The notes beneath the pieces were generated by a model that searched no databases, was not told where the DNA came from, and was given only the letters and a program-made list of their open reading frames with translations. A DNA stretch of 64,000 nucleotides, from contig NZ_DLFW01000022.1 of NCBI RefSeq assembly GCF_002482385.1, positions 1 to 64,000 of the forward strand, in the 5' to 3' direction. Made by a program: the position numbers and the translations under genes. The stretch comes from Dysgonomonas sp. UBA7710. Lineage in GTDB: Bacteria; Bacteroidota; Bacteroidia; Bacteroidales; Dysgonomonadaceae. Shown here in pieces: positions 8,796-17,544 of this stretch (the first letter of the stretch is position 1; each line of letters starts with the position of its first letter).

Positions 8796-8885
8796 CCCGC
8801 TGGCGCGGACTTCCAGTCCGTGTCTTGTTGACAGGGCAAAAATGTTTGCTACGCAACACACAGACGGGACGTCTGCGCGAGCGGG
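8796..8885 (+). repeat. 90-bp REP-like element, copy 1
   Basis: Ends are inverted (CCCGCTGGCGC / GCGCGAGCGGG). It contains two perfect or near-perfect hairpins, CGGACTTCCAGTCCG and CAGACGGGACGTCTG, joined by TTGTTGACAGGGCAAAAATG. The reverse complement occurs at 27014-27102 with a single one-base indel. Confidence 0.85.
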
Positions 8886-9227
8886 GGTATCTCGTGTCTT
8901 GTCTACTCGTATCTCATATTACTTAAAACTCACGACTTGTTAAAATCTGACAAACCTGACAACTTTTCCTGCTTTTTTTACTTTTTCCCAATCTTTAAAT
9001 TCTTAAACATTAAATTTAAAATCCTCCCAAATCTGTCAAAGAGTTATCCGCTATCAGCTAAATGCTATCGGCTCTAATTATATAGATAAACTTTTTTAAA
9101 AAGATTAAATTTTGCGCAGTTGTTCCGATAAGTGATATGGCACCCCCTTCTATATCAAAAAAAAGTGTTTACTTTGTGCAACTTATTCAATTACATATAA
9201 AACAAACATAAAACGAGTTGAAGGGAT

Positions 9228-10763
9228 ATGTCAGAAGATGTTTTTAAGAAGATAGTTTCACACTGCAAAGAGTATGGTTTTGTATTTCAGTCCAGCGAAA
9301 TATATGATGGTTTAAGCGCCGTGTACGATTACGGGCAAATGGGTGTGGAACTGAAAAATAATATCAAAAAATACTGGTGGGACAGCATGGTCTTGCTACA
9401 CGAAAATGTAGTAGGAATCGACTCCGCTATCTTTATGCACCCTACCATCTGGAAAGCTTCGGGACATGTGGATGCTTTCAACGACCCTTTGATTGACAAC
9501 AAGGACAGCAAAAAACGTTATCGTGCCGATGTACTGATAGAAGAGTATATGGCAAAGATCGACGACAAAATAAATAAAGAAGTAGAAAAAGCGGCTAAAA
9601 GATTCGGGGACAGCTTCGATGAAGCCATGTTCCGCCAGACAAATCCGCGTATCCTCGAAAACCAGGCAAAACGCGACGAGGTACATACCCGCTTCGCAAA
9701 AGCATTGAACGAGAATAATCTGGAAGAGCTTCGCCAGATTATCATCGATTGCGAAATCGTAGACCCTATCAGCGGAACACGTAACTGGACCGATGTGCGC
9801 CAGTTCAACCTGATGTTTGCCACCGAGATGGGTTCTACCGCTGATGGTGCAATGAAAGTATACCTGCGCCCCGAAACGGCACAGGGTATTTTCGTAAACT
9901 TCCTGAATGTACAGAAGACAGGACGCATGAAGATACCGTTTGGTATAGCCCAGATAGGTAAGGCATTCCGCAACGAGATAGTTGCGCGGCAATTTATTTT
10001 CCGCATGCGCGAATTTGAACAGATGGAAATGCAGTTCTTTGTTCGTCCGGGAGAAGAACTGGAATGGTTTGCCAAATGGAAAGAAACACGTATGAAGTGG
10101 CACAAGGCTCTTGGATACGGAGATCACAAATACCGTTTCCACGACCACGATAAACTGGCTCACTATGCAAATGCCGCTACCGACATCGAATTTGAGATGC
10201 CGTTCGGATTCAAGGAAGTAGAGGGTATTCATTCCCGTACCGACTTCGACTTGAGCAGTCATGAACAATATTCAGGTAAAAAATTACAATATTTCGACCC
10301 CGAACTCAATAAATCGTATACACCTTACGTTATTGAAACGTCAATCGGTGTCGACCGCATGTTTTTATCCACTATGTCAGCAGCATATTGCGAAGAAGAA
10401 CTGGAAGGCGGAGAAAGCCGCGTGGTATTGAAACTACCGGCAGCATTAGCTCCAATCAAGCTGGCTGTACTGCCTTTGATAAAGAAAGACGGACTGCCGG
10501 AGAAGGCTCAGGAAATAATCGATAATTTGAAATTCGATTTCAAATGCCAGTATGACGAAAAAGACAGTATCGGTAAACGTTACCGCCGTCAGGATGCTAT
10601 TGGAACTCCTTATTGCGTAACGGTAGACCACCAATCGCTGGAGGATAATACAGTGACAATCCGCTATCGCGACACTATGGAACAGGAGCGCGTAGCCATA
10701 GACAAACTGGCTGATATAATAGCCGACAAAGTAAGTATGAAGAACTTATTGAAAACAATATAA
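9228..10763 (+). CDS. glyS: Glycyl-tRNA synthetase
   Basis: A 511-residue class II synthetase of the alpha2 (eukaryote/archaeon-like) type used by Bacteroidetes. It charges tRNA-Gly with glycine. Visible are the N-terminal EYGFVFQSSEIYDGLSAVYDYG (residues about 13-34), the motif-2 region RNEIVARQFIFRMREFEQ (about 251-268) and motif 3 ETSIGVDRMFL (about 368-378), followed by an anticodon-binding domain (about 400-505). Length and order are normal. It is the first gene of a plus-strand pair with the FKBP lipoprotein, 77 bases apart. Confidence 0.97.
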   Translation: MSEDVFKKIVSHCKEYGFVFQSSEIYDGLSAVYDYGQMGVELKNNIKKYWWDSMVLLHENVVGIDSAIFMHPTIWKASGHVDAFNDPLIDNKDSKKRYRADVLIEEYMAKIDDKINKEVEKAAKRFGDSFDEAMFRQTNPRILENQAKRDEVHTRFAKALNENNLEELRQIIIDCEIVDPISGTRNWTDVRQFNLMFATEMGSTADGAMKVYLRPETAQGIFVNFLNVQKTGRMKIPFGIAQIGKAFRNEIVARQFIFRMREFEQMEMQFFVRPGEELEWFAKWKETRMKWHKALGYGDHKYRFHDHDKLAHYANAATDIEFEMPFGFKEVEGIHSRTDFDLSSHEQYSGKKLQYFDPELNKSYTPYVIETSIGVDRMFLSTMSAAYCEEELEGGESRVVLKLPAALAPIKLAVLPLIKKDGLPEKAQEIIDNLKFDFKCQYDEKDSIGKRYRRQDAIGTPYCVTVDHQSLEDNTVTIRYRDTMEQERVAIDKLADIIADKVSMKNLLKTI

Positions 10764-10840
10764 AATAATTATGGGTTATAAATTATAAGCGATGAATGAA
10801 TCCCGCCTCTTGTAACCCGTAAATCGTAACTATAAAAATT

Positions 10841-11419
10841 ATGAATAAAAAACTATTTGCTTTAATCGCCATATTTTGCTCGCTGGCATTTTTTATTTCT
10901 TGTAGCACTGATAATGAGATAGTGATAGATGAAGAATGGAAAGCGTATAATGAAAAGCAAATCACGGATATAGATAAATCAGTGTATCAGTCCCGTGAAT
11001 CGGAAAGTAAGAATGGCACTATATACTTCAAATATATAGATGATTATGACTCTGAAATAACCAAAACCGCTTCAACTAAAATCACAGATACAGAAACTCC
11101 ATATTTTACTGACAGTGTGGCTTATCGTTGCGAAGGATCTTTTCTATGGCAAGATGGAACAAAGTCTGTTTTTCAGAGTGACAACAATGGTTCTGTTCTG
11201 CGTGGACGTGTCAGTGGTTATATTGATGGTATGAGAACCATGCTGCAACATATGCATAAAGGAGACCAGGTTGAGGTAATTATTCCTTACCAGCTCGGTT
11301 ATGGTACAACTGCTCAGTATGACTCAAACGGTTACGTGAAAATTCCGGCTTATACTACACTGAGATTTAAGATCTATCTGATAGATATAATCCCTGATAA
11401 TCCGGGAGAGTTTGATTAA
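10841..11419 (+). CDS. FKBP-type peptidyl-prolyl isomerase, lipoprotein
   Basis: A 192-residue lipoprotein. The signal ends in a lipobox (FFISC, Cys about 21). The FKBP fold occupies about 95-188, with the family landmarks YIDGMRTMLQHMHKGDQVEVIIPYQLGYG and the final AYTTLRFKIYLIDI strand. The segment between lipid anchor and catalytic domain is an acidic linker. It should act as a proline isomerase and chaperone on the periplasmic face of a membrane. It follows glyS and ends in a very strong hairpin. Confidence 0.88.
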   Translation: MNKKLFALIAIFCSLAFFISCSTDNEIVIDEEWKAYNEKQITDIDKSVYQSRESESKNGTIYFKYIDDYDSEITKTASTKITDTETPYFTDSVAYRCEGSFLWQDGTKSVFQSDNNGSVLRGRVSGYIDGMRTMLQHMHKGDQVEVIIPYQLGYGTTAQYDSNGYVKIPAYTTLRFKIYLIDIIPDNPGEFD

Positions 11420-11438
11420 AGCAGAATAATCTGAAAAA

Positions 11439-11477
11439 CTAAAAGGGCGTAAAAGTGATACTTTTACGCCCTTTTAG
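11439..11477. terminator. Perfect 17-bp bidirectional terminator
   Basis: CTAAAAGGGCGTAAAAG and its exact reverse complement flank loop TGATA. It separates the converging FKBP and cdaA genes. Confidence 0.92.
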
Positions 11478-11496
11478 TTTAGTCGTATCAATAAAC

Positions 11497-12291
11497 TTAA
11501 TTTCCTGTCATTTTCGTTTTTTTCTTCTTACGCATACTTCCTATAAGAAGCTCCTGCAACTTCTCAGGAGTTATATTTGCTTCAATCTTACCCTGACTGA
11601 CAAATGAAATCTTACCGCGTTCTTCGGATATCACAATAACCTTAGCATCTGTCTCCTGCGATATGCCTATGGCAGCCCTGTGCCTTAATCCGAAAGATTT
11701 TGGAATATCGTGGTTCTGCGCTACCGGAAGGATGCAGCCTGCCGCCTTAATCCTGTTACCCCCGATAATCATAGCACCATCGTGCAAAGGTGTATTCTTG
11801 AAGAAAATATTCTCGATAAGACGTGTACTTATATCAGCATCCAGCGCTTCTCCGGTATCGGCATAATTACCGAGCTTTATCTCCTGCTCTATTACTATAA
11901 GCGCTCCGGTATATGTCTTTGCCATATTCATACAAGCCAGTACCAGAGAGGTTATAACGGAATCGTTTAACTCACCTATATCTTTCGAACTGAATATCTT
12001 GGTTATAAAGCGGAAGGTACGGTTCGAACCCAGAGATATAAGGAAACGCTTTATTTCATCCTGAAAAATGATGATAAGTACAAATAATCCGAAGTCGGTA
12101 AACTTATCGAGGATAGCCCCCATCAGGCGCATCTGCAATACCTGCGAAACAAGTACCCACAGGATTATAAAGGCTAAAACACCTTTAAAAATAGCACCTG
12201 TACCAGACCTCGATACAATTCTATACAATTGATACATTACTGTTGCAACCAACAGTATATCAACAATATCTCTTATTCCGAAGTTTTCCAT
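11497..12291 (-). CDS. cdaA: Diadenylate cyclase CdaA
   Basis: A 264-residue membrane-bound enzyme that condenses two ATP into cyclic di-AMP. It has three N-terminal membrane helices (about 10-25, 33-50, 62-78) and a DAC domain with both catalytic motifs, DGA at 171-173 and RHR at 203-205. The Lys-rich C-terminus (KKKKTK) is odd but short. CdaA usually works with CdaR-like YbbR proteins in Firmicutes; no such partner is next to it here. A perfect TAnnTTTG box lies about 30 bases upstream. Confidence 0.95.
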   Translation of the reverse strand: MENFGIRDIVDILLVATVMYQLYRIVSRSGTGAIFKGVLAFIILWVLVSQVLQMRLMGAILDKFTDFGLFVLIIIFQDEIKRFLISLGSNRTFRFITKIFSSKDIGELNDSVITSLVLACMNMAKTYTGALIVIEQEIKLGNYADTGEALDADISTRLIENIFFKNTPLHDGAMIIGGNRIKAAGCILPVAQNHDIPKSFGLRHRAAIGISQETDAKVIVISEERGKISFVSQGKIEANITPEKLQELLIGSMRKKKKTKMTGN

Positions 12292-12321
12292 TAGCAGGAT
12301 ACAGCATTAAAAATCAAGTAC

Positions 12322-12329
12322 CAAAGATA
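12322..12329 (-). promoter_or_regulatory. Bacteroidetes -7 box (TATCTTTG) for cdaA
   Basis: A perfect TAnnTTTG on the minus strand, 30 bases before the cdaA ATG. Confidence 0.5.
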
Positions 12330-12385
12330 GTAGATTTCTTTCAGAATCAGCCTAAAAAATCATTCCGGTGTTCTTAAAAAATCTT

Positions 12386-13159
12386 TTATTCGAGCATCTG
12401 GTTCATTACAGGATGATGCAACGGGAATAAGCTCCTGAAGGGTTCATCCAGTTCGTCTGTCTTATAACCGAATAACAGGCGGCATAAAAAACGGATATCT
12501 TTTATCTCCATACCGGCATGAGAATTCTTTTGTGAATACAGACCATACAGACAATCCACATCCATTATCCGTGCCATTCCCGCAATGTCATACTTCTCGG
12601 GAAATCCGTCTATGATTTGTTCTTCTACTATAGCTTTGAAATCTGTAAATGTTTTTTGCACACAAAAATCCTTATTGCGGAACAATGCGTCATATACTTT
12701 ATACGCCCCGGTTATATCAGGATTATCTTCCAGTATTTTCTTTAACGGATATAACGGAACAGTTCCCTTTTCAAACACTTTCTGATAGCCATACTTTTCA
12801 TAAAAACCATATAGCCAGTCCTCTGCCGGGACAAGAACGGACAAGGGTATTCCTCTCTCTCCGATCACTTCATGAGCCTTGTGTATCAATTGATCCATAT
12901 ATCCCCTTCTGCGGTATTCGGGCAAAGTACATAGTCCCGCCAGATATGCGAAAGGAATTTCCTCTCCGTAAAATGTAATTGTATAGGGCAGCATTTGCAA
13001 AGAAGCGACAGCTTTATCTCCTTCAAAGTATATCAGCGTATTCTCATCCCTATACTTATACTTGAAAAGGATATCCAGAAAATCGTCAGCATCGCCAAAG
13101 CATGTTTTCCACATCTGGCGAACCAAAGGCATTGTATGTTCATTTGCAAATTGTATCAT
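12386..13159 (-). CDS. GNAT-family acetyltransferase
   Basis: A 257-residue protein with a GNAT domain in the first 145 residues. The acetyl-CoA loop is at about 80-96 (LPEYRRRGYMDQLIHKA, with the R-x-x-G-x pattern), and the fold ends at WLYGFYEKYGYQKVF. The C-terminal 110 residues are not recognised and recall the second domain of Eis-like acetyltransferases. It is followed on the same strand by a DUF2156 gene upstream (13336-14235), itself GNAT-fold, so the pair may act together. The substrate is unknown. Confidence 0.8.
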   Translation of the reverse strand: MIQFANEHTMPLVRQMWKTCFGDADDFLDILFKYKYRDENTLIYFEGDKAVASLQMLPYTITFYGEEIPFAYLAGLCTLPEYRRRGYMDQLIHKAHEVIGERGIPLSVLVPAEDWLYGFYEKYGYQKVFEKGTVPLYPLKKILEDNPDITGAYKVYDALFRNKDFCVQKTFTDFKAIVEEQIIDGFPEKYDIAGMARIMDVDCLYGLYSQKNSHAGMEIKDIRFLCRLLFGYKTDELDEPFRSLFPLHHPVMNQMLE

Positions 13160-13160
13160 C

Positions 13161-13188
13161 TAGGCCCCCTAGCCCCCGGAGGGGGTAT
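13161..13188 (-). repeat. GC-rich palindromic repeat, copy 1 (inverted)
   Basis: On the minus strand this reads ATACCCCCTCCGGGGG then CTAGGGGGCC. It is the inverted partner of the copy at 13305. The pair brackets the gap between two GNAT-fold genes. Confidence 0.65.
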
Positions 13189-13304
13189 TTTAACTATATC
13201 ATATAAACTACTCATTATATACTACTTAAAACTTATTGTTTATCAAAAGTTGACAAAATTGACAACTTTTCTCAAATTCATAATTTCTTACTTACCCTCT
13301 CTGC

Positions 13305-13334
13305 AAGTCCCCCTCCGGGGGATTAGGGGGCTAA
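13305..13334 (+). repeat. GC-rich palindromic repeat, copy 2
   Basis: AAGTCCCCCTCCGGGGG followed by ATTAGGGGGC. The same unit with its CTCTCTGyAAG lead-in recurs at 52141. It ends two bases before the stop codon of the DUF2156 gene and may serve as its terminator. Confidence 0.7.
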
Positions 13335-13335
13335 T

Positions 13336-14235
13336 TTATACTTTCGGTATCAACATCCCTTCCTCAAGAAGAATATCCGGATAGTAAGACATCTTGGCTT
13401 TGCGCAGATTGTCCAGTCCCATATCCTCCTCTCTGTTGATATACACAAATTCCGAAGCTTCGTGCTCTATAAACTGCTGATTGATGATGGTATAAGCACC
13501 ATTCATATCCCCGAATGCTTTTTCCACATGCACCACAAACGAATCTTCGGTCAGCGGTTCACCTATTGTAAAAGCCACAATCCGGCCATTTACACGCACG
13601 GCGCCTCCTCGCAGTTGCAGATACTCGAAATGCTCGAGCATCAGTCTTGTCGCAATATAGTCGTAACGCTGAGTTATATTAATAGCGGATGTAGACTTCT
13701 CTTCCCACTCATCAAGCATTCTCACACATTCGTCCAACTCTTTCTTAGAGGTCAACGGAAAGTATTCCCAATCAGGATTGTCTGCTTTAAAGCGGTTGAT
13801 ATGATTCCGTTTGCTTTGCAGTTTTTTACCAGACAATTTTATCAACTTCTCTGACAGGTAGATATATTCATCGTTGTTCCTGTCGGGAAGGTAACGGAAC
13901 TTATCCGGCATCTCCTTCTGTATATTTTCCCACATCCGGAGTGTGATACCTTTCATCTGGAAGGGGATTCTGTTGTCCTCCGCATCTTTCATTATTAATT
14001 CAAAAGCGTCTTTCAGAGGCATTTTGCCTATCGGCATCATATAATAGAGTTGCCCGTCGGAGTCCTGAAAACGAAGAAATATCGTACGGTGCTCCACAGC
14101 ATACATCGTCTTAAACTTGGCATTCCATGCAAACAGGTTAGCAAAGCAAAAATCACAGGCACGATAAATATTTCCGGAAAAACAGGCATCTATTTCTTTT
14201 TTATCAGATAGTGTAATTTGTTTAAAGTTGATCAT
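13336..14235 (-). CDS. DUF2156 / phosphatidylglycerol lysyltransferase-like protein
   Basis: A 299-residue soluble protein of the DUF2156 type, a double-GNAT fold related to the catalytic part of MprF lysyl-phosphatidylglycerol synthases. Landmarks: the N-terminal DFCFANLFAW (about 28-37), LSGKKLQSKRNHINRF (about 134-149), and the acyltransferase-like core GGAVRVNGRIVAFTIGEPL to YTIINQQF (about 210-265), ending NREEDMGLDNLRKAKMSYYP. No membrane flippase domain is attached, unlike MprF. The acceptor molecule is unknown. It precedes the GNAT gene on the same strand. Confidence 0.8.
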   Translation of the reverse strand: MINFKQITLSDKKEIDACFSGNIYRACDFCFANLFAWNAKFKTMYAVEHRTIFLRFQDSDGQLYYMMPIGKMPLKDAFELIMKDAEDNRIPFQMKGITLRMWENIQKEMPDKFRYLPDRNNDEYIYLSEKLIKLSGKKLQSKRNHINRFKADNPDWEYFPLTSKKELDECVRMLDEWEEKSTSAINITQRYDYIATRLMLEHFEYLQLRGGAVRVNGRIVAFTIGEPLTEDSFVVHVEKAFGDMNGAYTIINQQFIEHEASEFVYINREEDMGLDNLRKAKMSYYPDILLEEGMLIPKV

Positions 14236-14524
14236 AAATAACGAGTTACAAGTTTTAGATACAAGCAGATGAGTAAACAGGTAAACGAGTTCTTGTCCCT
14301 CAATCCAAGAATTGGCATATTAGTACATTATCCCATTTGTTCCTCTTCCACTTGTACTTCATTCGCTAAACAAAACTAATACAAATATTGTTTTCAAACA
14401 CACAGATAAAGATATTATCTTTTATTGACATTCTTTATGTTCAATAACATTTGTTAATAACATAATTTATAGCGTAATTTGCACTTTATAAAGAATGATT
14501 CTATATAAGAAACAGTCATAAAAG

Positions 14525-15133
14525 ATGTCGAATACAAAGAAAGTATTAGCAGTAGCCGAAACATCATATATTATACGGAAAGGATTGGTCTATGTCCTCT
14601 CCCAGTTATCCAGTGTGGGGAAGGTAGTGGAACTAAAAGAAATGGAGGATATCAATTATCAGCTCGATATACTTCGCCCCGATGCAGTACTCATCAACCC
14701 GATGCTTCTGGGACATACCTCGAAGCAGGATATACGCCAGCAACTCAACTTAAATAAAAATATTGCAATCATAGCACTGGTATATAATATCATTGATGAG
14801 CAGTTTTACAAATCGTATGATGCAGTTATCAAAATAAACGATTCGGAGTCAAGAATTGAAGAAACATTACTGAATTGCCTGAATAAAGAACAAGCCGGGC
14901 AAAGTGACCAGGAAGAACTCAGCGACAGGGAAAAAGAGATCCTTATCAGCGTAGTAAAAGGGATGAGCAATAAAGAGATTGCCGAACATCACAATATATC
15001 CATACACACGGCTATAACACATCGCCGGAACATTACCCGTAAACTTAAAGTACACAGCATCTCGGGACTGACCATATATGCAATAATAAACAAACTTGTA
15101 GATATATCCGAAATAAAGTATCAGGACGAATAA
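14525..15133 (+). CDS. LuxR-type regulator with a pseudo-receiver domain
   Basis: A 202-residue protein. Residues about 5-120 have the order of a response-regulator receiver, but the phospho-acceptor Asp is replaced: PDAVLINPMLLG has Asn58 where PDVVLLDI-type proteins have Asp. The acidic pocket is reduced to E12, while the conserved Lys (VIKIND) remains. Residues about 133-195 form a GerE/LuxR HTH (LSDREKEILISVVKGMSNKEI and THRRNITRKLKVHS). It probably binds DNA without being controlled by ordinary phosphorylation. The stop is 12 bases before a hemerythrin gene, so the two should be co-transcribed, and that protein may be its sensor. Confidence 0.88.
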   Translation: MSNTKKVLAVAETSYIIRKGLVYVLSQLSSVGKVVELKEMEDINYQLDILRPDAVLINPMLLGHTSKQDIRQQLNLNKNIAIIALVYNIIDEQFYKSYDAVIKINDSESRIEETLLNCLNKEQAGQSDQEELSDREKEILISVVKGMSNKEIAEHHNISIHTAITHRRNITRKLKVHSISGLTIYAIINKLVDISEIKYQDE

Positions 15134-15145
15134 AACTTCAATATC

Positions 15146-15844
15146 ATGCAAAATATCACTATCATATTTAAAAAGTCAATGAAGATGTCGGAACTGATAG
15201 ATGCCGACTACCGGCTTCTTCTGTTACTCAACCGCCTGAATATATCTTTGGGATTTGGCGAGAAGAGTGTAGATGCTGTTTGTAAAGAAAACGGATTCGA
15301 TACCGACTGCTTCCTGTTCCTTGCCGGCTATCAATCCAATAAATCCATCATCAATATAGAAGAAGCTTTCAGAGCCCTTCCACTGGAACCGTTTCTCCGC
15401 TATCTGAAAAGCTCCCATAGCTATTTTCTGGAAAAAAGGCTACCCAATATCCGCCGTAAACTGGAGCTTGTTTTCGATACGTCCGAAAAAAGATTGAAAG
15501 ATGTTGTGCTCAATTTCTTCGACAATTATACGAAGGAAGTAGAGGAACATATGCTATATGAAGATGAGGTTGTTTTCCCTTATGTATACTCCCTTATTAC
15601 CGAATCGGGGGAAAAAAAATATTCCATAAACATATTCGAGCAAAGGCACAATGACATAGAGGGTAAGATGAACGATCTGAAACAGATACTGATGAAATAT
15701 CTGCCCGGCACTATAGACCAGATGCTTATGGTAAATATTCTTACCGAACTGTATATGTCGGAGGAAGAACTTGAAGCCCATACTTTCATCGAGGACAGTC
15801 TGGTAATACCAAGGGTAAAAGAAATAGAAAAGGGTAAAATCTGA
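15146..15844 (+). CDS. Hemerythrin-domain protein (RIC/YtfE-like)
   Basis: A 232-residue all-helical cytosolic protein. The first 85 residues resemble the N-terminal segment of iron-sulfur-repair proteins (AVCKENGFD), without a clear catalytic Cys pair. Residues about 85-225 carry a di-iron hemerythrin pattern: H91 (SSHSYF), H135 and E139 (EEHMLYEDEVVFP), H168 (QRHNDIE), and H212 and E216 (EAHTFIED). Such domains bind oxygen or nitric oxide or repair damaged Fe-S clusters. Tight coupling to the LuxR-type gene suggests a redox or NO response module; that role is inferred. Confidence 0.85.
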   Translation: MQNITIIFKKSMKMSELIDADYRLLLLLNRLNISLGFGEKSVDAVCKENGFDTDCFLFLAGYQSNKSIINIEEAFRALPLEPFLRYLKSSHSYFLEKRLPNIRRKLELVFDTSEKRLKDVVLNFFDNYTKEVEEHMLYEDEVVFPYVYSLITESGEKKYSINIFEQRHNDIEGKMNDLKQILMKYLPGTIDQMLMVNILTELYMSEEELEAHTFIEDSLVIPRVKEIEKGKI

Positions 15845-15849
15845 TCCTG

Positions 15850-17328
15850 TTATTTTTTTCTGAACCAGTCCTGTAATTCACTTATACTGAATACTTTTTT
15901 CAGTTTAATATACGCATATATAAGCGATATGACTAAGATTCCTGCGCCCAAAAGCAAGCTATATCCCCCCGCATAATATTGCGCTATATAGAAAGCGATT
16001 CCGATAAACAGCATGTTTATAGCTGTCATCTTTAGAATATTGCTGTTCCAGACAAAGCCCGAAATAGCTTTACCCACTAGGAAAACCACAGGCAGATAAA
16101 CGACATAGGCTATCAGATACCCCATGCCCGTAGCTTCAAGCCCGTATTTAGGGAATAGTAAATAACCGGACAGCAGGTAAACCAGATAAAATGTGATTTC
16201 TGTGACCAGAAAAGTAACCCCTTTGTTCTTTGCCAACATAATAAAGGCTACAGGCCAGCAGAGCACCTTGAAAAAAGTTCCCAGCACCTGCCATCTCAAC
16301 ACGGCATCAGCATACCCGAATTCGGAGCTGTAAAGAACTGACAGAGCAAAGTCGGCAAACAACAGCATCCCGACAATGATAGGAGAAGCTACTATCAAAA
16401 TAATATAACTTTGCTCATTTACCAGTTTCTTCACTTTCTCTCCTTCATTTGCAATAGCTGACAGGCGGGGGAAAAAATCCGACCCCATAGAACGGAGGAT
16501 AAGGCTCAGGTATATATTTGTAATCACCCATGCCGACTGAAACAAGCCTGCGGCATCCATATCTATACTCCGCGCGACAAAGGTCTTAATGAAAAACATA
16601 CTTACTGTACCTATAAATCCGGCTACAACAATGAAAAGTCCTAATTTCAGGGTTTTCAATCCCGATTCGAAAGCCTCTTTATTTGATATATCACTTTTTC
16701 TAAGATGTAGTTTCCGGTAATAGAATTCTACACACAGAAATGAAAGCAGTGATGAAAATACAAAAGCAGGAAGAATCCCATCCAGACCGAAAAGTAAATA
16801 AGCAGGTATAGATATAAGCAATCCGAAAAAGCTTCCCAGAAAAGCGGATTTTGCCATTTCGGGAATCCTGCGCATCCCCTGTAATACGGAAGATCTGCCC
16901 ATAGTCAGTATCGCAAGGAACACACAGACTGATAAACATGCGATATAAAGGGTAAAACTACTGTCTTCAAAGGCCCAGATACTAATCGGATAAGAGAAAA
17001 TGAGACAGGCCAGTGCTCCGCACAAAGCCATCGCCCCAAACCATTTATTGAACCGGGTAACAGTTTTATAAAGTATTTCCTTGTCTCCGGAACTTTCCGC
17101 CTCTGCAATCTCCTTCACACCTGTGGTATCCATTCCCAATCCTCCGGCCGAGCGTATCATCTCTATAACCGAGTTATATATGCCGATAATACCCACACCG
17201 ACCGGTCCTAGCAGAACAGCTATCATCTTATTGCGGACAACCCCGGTCAGGATAATAAGTATCTGCGACCCTCCAAAAATAGATGTAGACTTTAGAATCT
17301 GATTATATGACGAGTTTTTCTTTTCCAA
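15850..17328 (-). CDS. Wzx-type polysaccharide flippase (O-antigen translocase family)
   Basis: A 492-residue inner-membrane protein with about 12-14 membrane segments, of the MATE/MOP flippase superfamily. Landmarks: GGSQILIILTGVVRNKMIAVLLGPVGVGIIGIYN near the N-terminus, GLGMDTTGVKEIAEA (about 68-82) and SAWVITNIYLSLILRSMGSDFFPRL (about 265-289). The family moves undecaprenyl-pyrophosphate-linked oligosaccharides to the periplasmic face. There is no surrounding glycan-assembly cluster, so it is an orphan, as with enterobacterial-common-antigen-type flippases moved away from their locus. A perfect -7 box lies about 30 bases upstream. Confidence 0.88.
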   Translation of the reverse strand: MEKKNSSYNQILKSTSIFGGSQILIILTGVVRNKMIAVLLGPVGVGIIGIYNSVIEMIRSAGGLGMDTTGVKEIAEAESSGDKEILYKTVTRFNKWFGAMALCGALACLIFSYPISIWAFEDSSFTLYIACLSVCVFLAILTMGRSSVLQGMRRIPEMAKSAFLGSFFGLLISIPAYLLFGLDGILPAFVFSSLLSFLCVEFYYRKLHLRKSDISNKEAFESGLKTLKLGLFIVVAGFIGTVSMFFIKTFVARSIDMDAAGLFQSAWVITNIYLSLILRSMGSDFFPRLSAIANEGEKVKKLVNEQSYIILIVASPIIVGMLLFADFALSVLYSSEFGYADAVLRWQVLGTFFKVLCWPVAFIMLAKNKGVTFLVTEITFYLVYLLSGYLLFPKYGLEATGMGYLIAYVVYLPVVFLVGKAISGFVWNSNILKMTAINMLFIGIAFYIAQYYAGGYSLLLGAGILVISLIYAYIKLKKVFSISELQDWFRKK

Positions 17329-17357
17329 TGCAAAGGCTTATACTGTTGTTATACATG

Positions 17358-17365
17358 CAAATGTA
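17358..17365 (-). promoter_or_regulatory. Bacteroidetes -7 box (TACATTTG) for the flippase
   Basis: A perfect TAnnTTTG on the minus strand, 29 bases before the ATG. Confidence 0.5.
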
Positions 17366-17385
17366 GTAAATAATGTGAATCAGCC

Positions 17386-17423
17386 AACTTGTAACTGCCC
17401 ACAGGGCGTAGTAACTTGTAACT
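17386..17423 (-). repeat. AACTTGTAAC palindromic word repeat, copy 1
   Basis: AACTTGTAACTGCCC and GGGCGTAGTAACTTGTAA flank a short centre. Homologous units are at 26884 (opposite orientation) and 40382. A more diverged one lies near 18062. Confidence 0.6.
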
Positions 17424-17544
17424 AAAAATTCAACAATTTCATACTACAATAATCACTTCAACTACTGATTCGCATTAATCATAAACAATTATTGTTGCAG
17501 ATATAAAAGGTAATTAACAGGTCTGCGACCAGATTATTACCTTA

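Larger units (their letters stand above)
8393..9227. other. Long repeat-filled intergenic region
   Basis: No gene is supported here. The stretch is a mosaic of dispersed repeat modules. At 8653-8690 is the TAAGATATAAAAACTTTGCG word; at 8770-8793 TCATGCCGAGCAGAGCGAAG; at 8796-8885 the REP-like element; around 8940-8970 the GACAAACCTGACAACTTTT type. Related copies of the first two lie at 51953 and 51754, and of the REP-like element at 27014. The last 130 bases, AT-rich, should carry the glyS promoter (TTACTTTG near 9168 is one mismatch from consensus). Confidence 0.6.

Noticed and set aside
8540..9060. CRISPR array
   Set aside because: The repeated words are not evenly spaced and there are no uniform spacers or cas genes.
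9396..10268. Minus-strand frame of 290 codons inside glyS
   Set aside because: Shadow of glyS; the plus-strand protein is unambiguous.
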